A DNA stretch of 6,055 bases from RUG14186 sp964644555 (lineage in GTDB: Bacteria > Bacillota > Clostridia > Eubacteriales > Anaerofustaceae): NCBI GenBank assembly GCA_964644555.1, contig CAZXWI010000094.1:1-6055 (forward strand), read 5' to 3'. Below the pieces are notes generated by a model. The model was not told the DNA's origin. It was given only the letters and a program-made list of their open reading frames with translations, and did no database searches. The position numbers were made by a program, and so were the translations under genes. Of this stretch, positions 1 through 5,970 are shown piece after piece (position 1 is the stretch's first letter; every line of letters starts with the position of its first letter).

Positions 1-324
1 TACGATGTAGCCGTATATTCCGAATGGAAAACGGGTAAAGATTCCACTGCTCTTATCATCGGATTAACCAACCTTCCGATTAAACTTGCAACAATAGTAA
101 AAAGCGTAGTATTATCGGCTCTTTTGGTGGCTGTTGGGTATGACGCCTCTCTCGGAGCAACACCTCAGCTCAGAAGCGGACTTATCAATGCGTTTTCGTT
201 GGTTAACTGCGTAATTCCGCTACTCGGATTCTTATCGCTCAAATTCTTATATAAACTTACTCCCGATGTAATGGCTAAGTGCAGAGAAGAAATCAAAATG
301 CGCAAAGAAACTGAAGAGAACTAA
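1..324 (+). CDS. GPH-family (MelB-like, MFS) sugar/cation symporter, C-terminal fragment
   Basis: The frame is open from the first base of the window and ends at TAA 322-324, so only the last 107 residues are visible and the start lies upstream. The fragment opens with Y-S-E-W-K-T-G-K (residues 6-13), which matches the conserved Y-G-E-W-K-T-G loop of glycoside-pentoside-hexuronide:cation symporters (MelB, XylP and relatives). Two hydrophobic segments follow (about residues 27-46 and 61-83), as expected for helices 11 and 12. They are separated by a polar loop and followed by a charged cytoplasmic tail rich in Lys and Glu. The family imports sugars or glycosides with Na+ or H+ across the inner membrane. 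The substrate cannot be read from this end. Its position 18 bases before a small gene and a run of methyltransferase-like genes suggests, as inference, that it brings in the compound they act on. A substrate that is not a sugar is possible. Confidence 0.85.
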   Translation, partial: YDVAVYSEWKTGKDSTALIIGLTNLPIKLATIVKSVVLSALLVAVGYDASLGATPQLRSGLINAFSLVNCVIPLLGFLSLKFLYKLTPDVMAKCREEIKMRKETEEN

Positions 325-342
325 TTAACGGGGAGGTTCAAA

Positions 343-492
343 ATGAAAGAGATTTTAAATTCAGAGGTTTTCCCGACCAGAGAAAAAGTAATACAAATGT
401 ATAATCTCGACAAAAACGAGCAGGTATATTTGGCAGACGAACTACTCGAAGTTGAGAAAATGGCATTTGAAATAAGAAGATCACTTACATAA
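343..492 (+). CDS. Small conserved-looking protein A (49 aa), YNL-motif family
   Basis: This 49-codon ORF starts at ATG 343, six bases after a strong GGGGAGG ribosome site (330-336), and stops at TAA 490-492, whose last two bases belong to the next gene's ribosome site. I do not recognise the product. It is highly charged, has no membrane segment or signal peptide, and looks helical: a short helix with K-V-I-Q-M-Y-N-L (15-22), then a longer one with L-L-E-V-E-K (34-39) and an Arg-Arg end. It aligns without gaps to the two other small proteins in this window (2856-2996 and 3026-3178). The shared positions are an acidic or basic helix with Ile, then Y-N-L, then Leu pairs, and a V/I-E exactly 18 residues after the Tyr. 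Likeness to two neighbours plus its own ribosome site argues that it is a real gene. A small subunit or adaptor for the adjacent URO-D proteins is a guess from position only. Confidence 0.78.
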   Translation: MKEILNSEVFPTREKVIQMYNLDKNEQVYLADELLEVEKMAFEIRRSLT

Positions 493-503
493 AGGAGGCT
501 GAT

Positions 504-1655
504 ATGAGCTTAAAACAAGAAAGAGAACAAATGTTCATTGATTTGGCTGACGGCAAAGTTCCCAAAAGAGTTCCGGTATATATGTCATTTGAAGCCTCTT
601 ACCCGATATTGTATGCAGGTTATAATTTGGCTGTTGACCAATATAACCCCGATATCGTAAAAGATGCCATCGATAAAACTCTTACGGACTTTGATTCCGA
701 TAATATGCCTGCTTCCGTGGGAAGTTCGGCAGTAACAAACAAAATATACGGTTCGAGAAAATTTATTCCGTCCGACAGCGGATTCTTTCAGCACCCGAAC
801 ATTACGGCAATGGAAAGTGACGAATATGACGAATTTATCGAAGATCCGTACAAATTTATCTACGAAAAAGTAACTCCTCGTCTTTACACGAATATGACAC
901 CCGAAAAAAGAGGGGAAACTCTCTTTAAGGCAAACCTTGCCAATCAATATTTGGCTCGCCGAAGCGGCGGCATGAATGCTGAACTTGCCGAAAAGCATCA
1001 GCGTTCCACCGTATGTCCGATGCTCGGTTCGTTGGGAGCACCTTTTGATGTAATAGGAGATAACCTGCGTTCGTTTACAGATTGCTTAAGCGATATCCGA
1101 AGATACCCCTCTAAAGTATTGGATGCTTTGGATGTTATCACATCTATCCAGATAAGTATGCTCGACAGTATGCCGAAACAGCCCCCGAAAGGAGCAAAAA
1201 TATTCTCGGCTTTGCATATGCCGACATTTATGAGAACAAAAGATTTTGAAAAATTCTGGTGGCCGACATATCTTGAAATGTCGAATGCAATAGTAGAGCA
1301 TAACTACACTCACTTGATGTTTTGCGAGGACGATTGGAATCGTTTTGCCGATCATTTGACGGAGCTGCCTAAAAACAACAAATGTATCCTCAACTTTGAG
1401 TATATGGACGCTAAACTTGCCAAAGAGATTCTCGGCAAAGATTACATTCTTGCAGGGTTCTATTCATTGGGTACTTTCGCATCAAAAACACCCGATGAAT
1501 GTGTGGACGATGCAAAACAAGTTTTAGATATTATGGCACCCGGCGGAAATTATATGTTCAGAACAGATAAGGCGCCTATTATGGATACCGACCTTAACAT
1601 GGACTGCTACAAAGCCGTTGTTAAATATGTTATGAACAACACCGATTATAAATAA
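504..1655 (+). CDS. URO-D superfamily methyltransferase-like protein 1
   Basis: This 383-residue protein has a strong AAAGGAGG site (491-498) before ATG 504. It matches the uroporphyrinogen decarboxylase superfamily (PF01208 type), whose corrinoid-dependent branch moves methyl groups to or from cobalamin proteins in the cytoplasm. Visible landmarks are the N-terminal G-K-V-P-K-R-V-P-V (17-25), F-Q-H-P-N (95-99), A-P-F-D (179-182), D-I-R-R (197-200), L-H-M-P-T-F-M-R (237-244), K-F-W-W-P (250-254), F-C-E-D-D-W (273-278) and A-P-G-G-N-Y (345-350). It is not HemE: the RQAGRYLPEY-type N-terminus of that enzyme is absent. The His-X-Cys...Cys zinc site of MtaA/CmuA is also missing; His238 is followed by Met-Pro, and the only shared Cys is Cys274. 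Its C-terminus ends N-N-T-D-Y-K and lacks the E-Y-G-V-Y end of the other three copies. A role as a substrate-specific methyltransferase (for example O- or N-demethylation) is inferred from the family and from the corrinoid gene downstream. Confidence 0.85.
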   Translation: MSLKQEREQMFIDLADGKVPKRVPVYMSFEASYPILYAGYNLAVDQYNPDIVKDAIDKTLTDFDSDNMPASVGSSAVTNKIYGSRKFIPSDSGFFQHPNITAMESDEYDEFIEDPYKFIYEKVTPRLYTNMTPEKRGETLFKANLANQYLARRSGGMNAELAEKHQRSTVCPMLGSLGAPFDVIGDNLRSFTDCLSDIRRYPSKVLDALDVITSIQISMLDSMPKQPPKGAKIFSALHMPTFMRTKDFEKFWWPTYLEMSNAIVEHNYTHLMFCEDDWNRFADHLTELPKNNKCILNFEYMDAKLAKEILGKDYILAGFYSLGTFASKTPDECVDDAKQVLDIMAPGGNYMFRTDKAPIMDTDLNMDCYKAVVKYVMNNTDYK

Positions 1656-1694
1656 GGCGAAATATATCGTTAATATTATAAGGAGGGAAATTTT

Positions 1695-2840
1695 ATGAGT
1701 ACGATACAGAATGAAAGAAATAAACTTCTTGCCGACTTATGGGAAGGAAAACGCCCCGACAGAGTTCCCGTAAATGTAAATACGAGCTTGGAGTATTCTT
1801 TGGAAATCTTCGGTTATTCGCTTCTTCGTGAATATTATATGCCGGAGAAATGTTTCGAAGTTGCAGACAAAATGGCAGAGCTTATCCAAAGCGACAACCT
1901 GCCTTGCCCGTCGGAATCAAGAGCAGCGGTATTCAGATATACTATGAACCGCTTTATGGTTCCGGGAGATGACGGATATTTCCAGCACCCGAACTATTCT
2001 CCGATGAAATTCGAGGAGTATCCTGAGCTTATCAAAGACCCGTTTGCATTTTGGACGAATGTTATAAGACCCCGTTCATTCGGCATCGTTGATGAAGACC
2101 CATACTACGGCAACTTGAGAATGGAAATAGCCGACAGAGTAAATGCTCAAAAATGGGCTAATTACAACAGTGGTATCTTAACCGACAAATACGAACGCAG
2201 CGATATAGAGGCTATGGTGGTTTTGTCGATGACTCCGTATGATTACATTGCGGATTATTTCCGTAATTTCTCGGAGATATGCCTTGATATTCGAAGAAAA
2301 CCCGAATGGGTATTGGAAGCGTGTGAGTCTGTTTTGGGATTCGTGGAAGGAACATTGGCAAGAGCCGCAAAACCCGAGGGAAAGATTCCCGTAGTCAGTT
2401 TGCCGCTTCATATGCCGCCGTTTATGAGAGGCAAAGATTACGATAAGTTCTATATGCCCACATTCACAAAGCTTATTCAAAAGATACACGACTACGGTTT
2501 GTATCCTTCGATATATTGCGAACACAATTGGAATGCGCATCTTGATTCGCTTAACGATTTGCCGGGCAGAGTTAAGATAGGTTTTGAACTTGCCGATCCG
2601 AAGCTTGTTGTAGAGAAAGTTGACAAACGCCACTTTATTTATGGTTTCTTTGATGCATCGCTTCTCAGAACTGCAACGAGCGAAAAAGTATCCGATGCAG
2701 TTAAAGAACTCTTGGATGTGGCAGCACCTAACGGCAACTATTTGTTCTCACCGGATAAGAATATGCTCAGAAAGAATGACGGCATTATTGAGAACATACA
2801 GGCAATGGTAAATACCGTATTGGAATACGGAGTTTATTAA
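1695..2840 (+). CDS. URO-D superfamily methyltransferase-like protein 2
   Basis: This 381-residue paralog begins at ATG 1695, seven bases after AAGGAGGG (1680-1687) and 39 bases after gene 1. It keeps the family order: R-P-D-R-V-P-V (20-26), Y-F-Q-H-P-N (95-100), D-I-R-R (198-201), L-H-M-P-P-F-M-R (238-245), K-F-Y-M-P (251-255), Y-C-E-H-N-W (274-279), G-F-F (317-319) and a final E-Y-G-V-Y. His239 and Cys275 have the same spacing as in the other copies. It is the most divergent of the four around the presumed active site: H-N replaces D-D/D-N after Cys-Glu, A-P-N-G replaces A-P-G-G (344-347), and the S-L-E-Y region near residue 31 has no counterpart in genes 3 and 4. This suggests a different substrate. 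A cytoplasmic corrinoid-linked methyltransferase role is inferred from family and context; no substrate can be named. Confidence 0.85.
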   Translation: MSTIQNERNKLLADLWEGKRPDRVPVNVNTSLEYSLEIFGYSLLREYYMPEKCFEVADKMAELIQSDNLPCPSESRAAVFRYTMNRFMVPGDDGYFQHPNYSPMKFEEYPELIKDPFAFWTNVIRPRSFGIVDEDPYYGNLRMEIADRVNAQKWANYNSGILTDKYERSDIEAMVVLSMTPYDYIADYFRNFSEICLDIRRKPEWVLEACESVLGFVEGTLARAAKPEGKIPVVSLPLHMPPFMRGKDYDKFYMPTFTKLIQKIHDYGLYPSIYCEHNWNAHLDSLNDLPGRVKIGFELADPKLVVEKVDKRHFIYGFFDASLLRTATSEKVSDAVKELLDVAAPNGNYLFSPDKNMLRKNDGIIENIQAMVNTVLEYGVY

Positions 2841-2855
2841 AAAGGAGACACCGAT

Positions 2856-2996
2856 ATGTCGGAAAGAAAATTATACCTTACAGAAGAAGAGCTTATCGAA
2901 AAATACAATCTGTCTGAAGTTGACAAAGAGGTTTTGCTTCCGTTTATGCTTGAAGTCGAAAATACGGTAAGACGATTCTTTGTTAAACCGCAATAG
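2856..2996 (+). CDS. Small protein B (46 aa), YNL-motif family
   Basis: This 46-codon ORF lies 15 bases after URO-D gene 2, with AAAGGAG (2841-2847) eight bases before ATG 2856 and a TAG stop at 2994-2996. The product is charged and predicted soluble and helical. E-E-L-I-E-K-Y-N-L (11-19) is followed by L-L-P-F-M-L-E-V-E (27-35) and a basic, aromatic end (R-R-F-F-V-K, 39-44). It aligns without gaps to small proteins A and C around Y-N-L and the V/I-E placed 18 residues after the Tyr. At DNA level it shares with C a near-identical stretch, ATCGAA(A/G)AATACAA(T/C)CT, so B and C look like a tandem duplication. I do not recognise a described family. The opposite strand has a 60-codon ORF here, which has no support of its own. 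Confidence 0.78.
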   Translation: MSERKLYLTEEELIEKYNLSEVDKEVLLPFMLEVENTVRRFFVKPQ

Positions 2997-3025
2997 TTGA
3001 TAAGAACAGAAAGGACTATGAGAAA

Positions 3026-3178
3026 ATGATAAATTACAAAGACTATAACACAAAATTATACAAAACAGATGAGCAGATCATCGAAGAATACAACCTTACG
3101 GAAGATGAAATGGAATATTTGTTTCCCGCACTCAGAAAAATAGAGGATCAGGTATTCGCTACATTGATTTCGATGTAG
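3026..3178 (+). CDS. Small protein C (50 aa), YNL-motif family
   Basis: This 50-codon ORF starts at ATG 3026 with AAAGGA (3010-3015) ten bases upstream, and stops at TAG 3176-3178, thirteen bases before URO-D gene 3. An ATG at 3018 in another frame is closer to the ribosome site but hits a stop after three codons. The product has a polar, Tyr- and Lys-rich start, then D-E-Q-I-I-E-E-Y-N-L (15-24), an acidic turn (T-E-D-E-M-E) and a helix L-F-P-A-L-R-K-I-E (32-40). It is the third member of the gapless family with A and B and shares L-x-P with B. No metal site, membrane helix or known DNA-binding motif is evident. Its position directly before gene 3, like A before gene 1, hints at a partnership with URO-D proteins. 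Confidence 0.77.
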   Translation: MINYKDYNTKLYKTDEQIIEEYNLTEDEMEYLFPALRKIEDQVFATLISM

Positions 3179-3191
3179 GAAGGCGGTAGAT

Positions 3192-4364
3192 ATGGTAAAG
3201 ACAGCTAATGCTTTAGAAAAAGAACAAATATTCATAGATATGTTTGAGGGCAGAATGCCTAAGAGAGTGCCTGTTACTCAGCCTGTTGACTTGGCATGTG
3301 CTTTGGAACTCAAAGGTTTTTCACTTACCAAAGAGCAGTATAGCCCCGAAAAATGTTTGGAAGCAATCGATTACACCACATCTCAAATAGATTCAGATGT
3401 AGTACCTGTTTCCGCATCGCAAAACGCAGTAGCACTTCGTATCAATGGTTCGAAAAAATTTGTAATGGGCGGCGACGGCTATATTCAGCACCAAAACCAC
3501 AGCTTTATGACACCCGAAGAATACCCGGAATATTCAAAGGACATATATTGGTTTAATGCCACAAAAGGCGTGGACAGAGCATACGAACACCTCTCCTTTA
3601 CAGGCAGTAAAGACATAAGCCCTATGGATCAGGCAACAAGGCTTTTAAAGATTCAGCTTGCCAATCAGAACTTTAACGAAGTAATGATGCCGGGAAGAGC
3701 TGCAATTGAGGAGAAATACGAGCGTACATCATGGGATTCGTACAATGCAATCGGATGCGCTCCGCTGGATACTTTGGCTGACTTCAACCGTTCGTTCAGT
3801 GCTGTTTTGGGTGATATCAGAAGATACCCCGAACAGGTAATGGATGCAGTCGAAGCATTGACCGAATTTGAAAAAGCCCGTGTTGACCGTTCACTTCCCG
3901 GAACACCGGGTAAAAGAGTATTTTTTGCTCTTCATATGGCAACATTCATGCGTCCGAAAGATGTAGCTAAATTCTTCTGGCCCAGCTTTATGCAGGTAAT
4001 CGACTTTACAAAAGAGTCGGGCAGAAATATATATGTATTCTGCGAAGATAATTGGGATCCGTATATCGATATGGTATCGGAACTTCCCGAAGGCACTCTT
4101 ATCAGATTCGAAAAGACAGATGCAAAACTTGCCCGAGAAGCATGCGGCTACAAGCACATCTTTAACGGATTCTTCCCGATGGAACTCTACTATGCAGGAA
4201 GCGTTGAAAACGCCATAGACAGAACAAAGGAATTCCTCGATTTGGTAGCACCCGGTGGAAAATATCAGTTCCAGGCCGATAAGTCACCTATCAAATGCAC
4301 TGATGTCAACCTTGATAATGTCAAGGCTATCATCAAAACCGTTAAGGAATACGGTGTATATTAA
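3192..4364 (+). CDS. URO-D superfamily methyltransferase-like protein 3
   Basis: This 390-residue paralog begins at ATG 3192, five bases after GGAAGGCGG (3178-3186). Landmarks are M-P-K-R-V-P-V (22-28), D-G-Y-I-Q-H (95-100), D-F-N-R-S-F (197-202), G-D-I-R-R-Y-P (207-213), A-L-H-M-A-T-F-M-R (246-254), K-F-F-W-P (260-264), F-C-E-D-N-W (283-288), R-F-E-K-T-D (305-310), G-F-F-P-M (326-330), A-P-G-G-K-Y (353-358) and the final K-E-Y-G-V-Y. It is clearly closest to gene 4: the two share long blocks such as S-L-T-K-E-Q-Y-S-P-E-K and D-L-A-C-A-L-E near the N-terminus and R-F-E-K-T-D near the C-terminus, so they arose by a more recent duplication. His248 and Cys284 keep the common spacing, and the MtaA-type zinc cysteines are absent. 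The likely role is a cytoplasmic corrinoid-linked methyltransferase of unknown substrate, inferred from family and neighbours. Confidence 0.86.
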   Translation: MVKTANALEKEQIFIDMFEGRMPKRVPVTQPVDLACALELKGFSLTKEQYSPEKCLEAIDYTTSQIDSDVVPVSASQNAVALRINGSKKFVMGGDGYIQHQNHSFMTPEEYPEYSKDIYWFNATKGVDRAYEHLSFTGSKDISPMDQATRLLKIQLANQNFNEVMMPGRAAIEEKYERTSWDSYNAIGCAPLDTLADFNRSFSAVLGDIRRYPEQVMDAVEALTEFEKARVDRSLPGTPGKRVFFALHMATFMRPKDVAKFFWPSFMQVIDFTKESGRNIYVFCEDNWDPYIDMVSELPEGTLIRFEKTDAKLAREACGYKHIFNGFFPMELYYAGSVENAIDRTKEFLDLVAPGGKYQFQADKSPIKCTDVNLDNVKAIIKTVKEYGVY

Positions 4365-4373
4365 TTTTATGTA

Positions 4374-4398
4374 ATAGTGCGGCATAATGCCGCACTAT
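4374..4398 (+). other. Perfect 11-bp intercistronic hairpin
   Basis: Arms ATAGTGCGGCA (4374-4384) and TGCCGCACTAT (4388-4398) are perfect reverse complements around a three-base TAA loop, nine bases after the stop of URO-D gene 3. The stem has a GC-rich core. No T-run follows (the next bases are GCTAAAACG), so it does not look like a normal intrinsic terminator. It more likely protects or delimits the upstream mRNA or tunes expression between genes 3 and 4. The ribosome site of gene 4 starts 12 bases beyond the stem, so that site stays free. Confidence 0.75.
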
Positions 4399-4410
4399 GC
4401 TAAAACGATT

Positions 4411-4417
4411 AAGGCGG
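4411..4417 (+). promoter_or_regulatory. Ribosome binding site that decides the start of URO-D gene 4
   Basis: AAGGCGG lies 11 bases before ATG 4429. The spacing is somewhat long, but this ATG is the one that aligns with the starts of the paralogs. The in-frame ATG at 4387 begins inside the hairpin loop, has no ribosome site, and would add 14 residues not seen in the other copies. Confidence 0.65.
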
Positions 4418-4428
4418 TATTATATTTT

Positions 4429-5595
4429 ATGACTAATACAATAAGAGAAGAAAGAGATCAACTGTTTATCGACCAGTGGGACGGAAAAACTCCTAAGAGA
4501 GTGCCTATTATTCAGCCTTTGGACTTGGCATGTGCTTTGGAACAAAAGGGTTACTCTCTCACTAAAGAACAGTACAGCCCCGAAAAATCAGTAGAAGCAT
4601 TGGACTATGTATCAAGTAAGCTCGACACCGATGTTTTGCCATTGTCCATGCCGTCAAACCCAATATACCTCAGAGTAATGGGTTCGCACAAAATGAAGAT
4701 GGGCTCCGATGGATATATTCAGCATGCCAATATAAGCGTTATGCATGATGATGAATATAAAGAATATACAAAAGATATAGTATATTTTAATGCCACAAAA
4801 GCTGTGGATAGGCTCTACGACAAAATCACCTTAACAGGTACAAAAGACGTAGATCCTTTGGTAAATGCGACAACACTTTTAAAGGGACAGTTGGCTCAGC
4901 AATATTGGAATGATGTTTACCTTAAAGGAAAACAGGAAGTTGTGGATAAATATAATTTCTCCACATGGGATTACATGGCAGGTATAGGACTTGCTCCGTT
5001 TGATACCCTTGCTGACTTCAACCGTTCATTTACGGAAGTATTAAACGATATCAGAAGACGCCCAAGTGAAGTATTGGAGGCTGTGGATGCTTTGACTGAT
5101 TTTGAAAAATTGAGAATAGCAAACGCACCAACTGTTAAGGGGGCACGAATCTTTTATGCTCTTCATATGCCCTCATTTATGAGAACGAAAGATGTGGAGA
5201 AATTCTGGTGGCCGAGTTTTATGGAAGTTATAAAAGAAAATATACGACTCGGCAGCGGAATATATATCTTCTGTGAGGACGATTACACACGCTTCCTCGA
5301 TTTATTAAACGAATTGCCTGAGGGTGCTCTTTTGAGATTCGAAAAAACAGATGTCAACGAAGCTGTTAAAAAGCTTGATAAGAAATTTGTTACTACAGGA
5401 TTCTTCCCGATGGATGTTTACCGTTCGTACGGCATAGACGAAGCGATAGACGAAACAAAACGATTCTTGGATATTGTAGCTCCCGGTGGAAGATACCGTT
5501 TTATGGCGGATAAATCACCTTTACGCGGAAGCGATATTCAAATGGGAGTAATTCAAGCTGTTATAAAAACAATAAAGGAGTACGGCGTATATTAA
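4429..5595 (+). CDS. URO-D superfamily methyltransferase-like protein 4
   Basis: From ATG 4429 this is a 388-residue protein. The start is chosen because R-E-E-R-D-Q-L-F-I-D (6-15) then lines up with the N-termini of genes 1-3, and AAGGCGG lies upstream. Landmarks are T-P-K-R-V-P (21-26), D-G-Y-I-Q-H (94-99), A-P-F-D-T-L-A-D-F-N-R-S-F (189-201), D-I-R-R-R-P (207-212), A-L-H-M-P-S-F-M-R (244-252), K-F-W-W-P (258-262), F-C-E-D-D-Y (281-286), G-F-F-P-M (324-328), A-P-G-G-R-Y (351-356) and the final K-E-Y-G-V-Y. It is most like gene 3, but around His and Cys-Glu (W-W-P, E-D-D) it resembles gene 1. His246 and Cys282 keep the spacing found in all four copies. The role is inferred as a corrinoid-linked methyltransferase or methyl-transfer partner in the cytoplasm; the substrate is unknown. 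Confidence 0.86.
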   Translation: MTNTIREERDQLFIDQWDGKTPKRVPIIQPLDLACALEQKGYSLTKEQYSPEKSVEALDYVSSKLDTDVLPLSMPSNPIYLRVMGSHKMKMGSDGYIQHANISVMHDDEYKEYTKDIVYFNATKAVDRLYDKITLTGTKDVDPLVNATTLLKGQLAQQYWNDVYLKGKQEVVDKYNFSTWDYMAGIGLAPFDTLADFNRSFTEVLNDIRRRPSEVLEAVDALTDFEKLRIANAPTVKGARIFYALHMPSFMRTKDVEKFWWPSFMEVIKENIRLGSGIYIFCEDDYTRFLDLLNELPEGALLRFEKTDVNEAVKKLDKKFVTTGFFPMDVYRSYGIDEAIDETKRFLDIVAPGGRYRFMADKSPLRGSDIQMGVIQAVIKTIKEYGVY

Positions 5596-5610
5596 GCCTT
5601 GGTATTTAAT

Positions 5611-5859
5611 ATGACTAATGATTCAAAACCAAATGCATTTTTAAGAGCACTTTCGATTCCATCATGCAAGATAAGCTTTATTGCCATGATAGTATGCACG
5701 ATTGCTTGCTTTGTTATAGGATATGTACTTCCCAAATGGGAATATGCGAATTATGCAATGATGATGTGCGGAATTGTTTCCGTTTTGACTTGTCAGCATT
5801 TTTCCCGTGTTATTACTGCAATAAGATGGGAAGACAATGCAGACGGAAGCGAAGAATAA
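5611..5859 (+). CDS. Small two-helix membrane protein (82 aa), unknown
   Basis: The ORF starts at ATG 5611, fifteen bases after the stop of URO-D gene 4, and ends at TAA 5857-5859. No clear ribosome site precedes it (AAGGCGG- or GGAGG-like sequence is lacking at the right distance), so translation may be coupled to gene 4. A TTG at 5599 in the same frame would add four residues but has no better site. The protein has a short basic N-terminus (K6, R12, K20), a hydrophobic helix at about 21-40, a short loop with P-K-W-E-Y, a second helix at about 46-64, and a tail ending in acidic residues. Charge distribution suggests both ends face the cytoplasm. Four Cys residues lie in or beside the helices (29, 33, 53, 61), with one more at 19. 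I do not recognise a family. It could be an accessory to the transporter or a membrane anchor for the locus, but nothing in the sequence shows this. Confidence 0.68.
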   Translation: MTNDSKPNAFLRALSIPSCKISFIAMIVCTIACFVIGYVLPKWEYANYAMMMCGIVSVLTCQHFSRVITAIRWEDNADGSEE

Positions 5860-5912
5860 TGTCGTATGTAAAGTCAAATATGCGTAATGTTTACTTAAAT
5901 TAATTCAAAAGG

Positions 5913-5970
5913 AAGGCGGTATGAGTATATGTTCACATTTTAATTGGGGATATATGATTTGTACCGCCTT
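5913..5970 (+). promoter_or_regulatory. Long-loop inverted repeat in the leader of the corrinoid protein gene
   Basis: AAGGCGGTA (5913-5921) and TACCGCCTT (5962-5970) are perfect 9-base reverse complements separated by 40 bases. Inside the loop GTATAT (5925-5930) can pair with ATATAT (5950-5955), which would give a longer hairpin with internal loops. The left arm includes a good ribosome-site-like sequence, so folding could hide it. The right arm is followed by an AT-rich stretch but not a clean T-run, so a terminator or attenuator is possible but weak. A role in setting expression of the downstream corrinoid gene is inference. Confidence 0.5.

Noticed and set aside
585..998. 137-codon reverse-strand ORF inside URO-D gene 1 (with similar ones at 1086-1355, 2178-2633, 3891-4157, 5662-5877)
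   Set aside because: They lie antisense within well-supported genes, have no ribosome sites I can see, and recur at equivalent places in the paralogs, as expected for shadows of conserved codons.
3018..3029. ATG at 3018 as start of small protein C
   Set aside because: It is in another frame and reaches a stop (TGA) after three codons.
3353..3556. Plus-strand ORFs in other frames within the URO-D genes (also 2620-2811, 4033-4218, 5664-5903)
   Set aside because: They overlap fully supported genes in the wrong frame and show no ribosome sites or recognisable protein features.
4387..4428. N-terminal extension of URO-D gene 4 from ATG 4387
   Set aside because: The codon starts inside the hairpin loop, has no ribosome site, and adds 14 residues absent from the other three copies; ATG 4429 aligns with their starts.
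504..5595. Calling the four proteins true uroporphyrinogen decarboxylase (HemE)
   Set aside because: The HemE N-terminal signature is absent, there are four divergent copies, and the context is a transporter plus a probable corrinoid protein rather than heme synthesis genes.
5599..5610. TTG start for the small membrane protein
   Set aside because: It adds only four residues and the nearest AAGGAG (5575-5580) is 18 bases away; ATG 5611 is simpler, though it too lacks a clear site.
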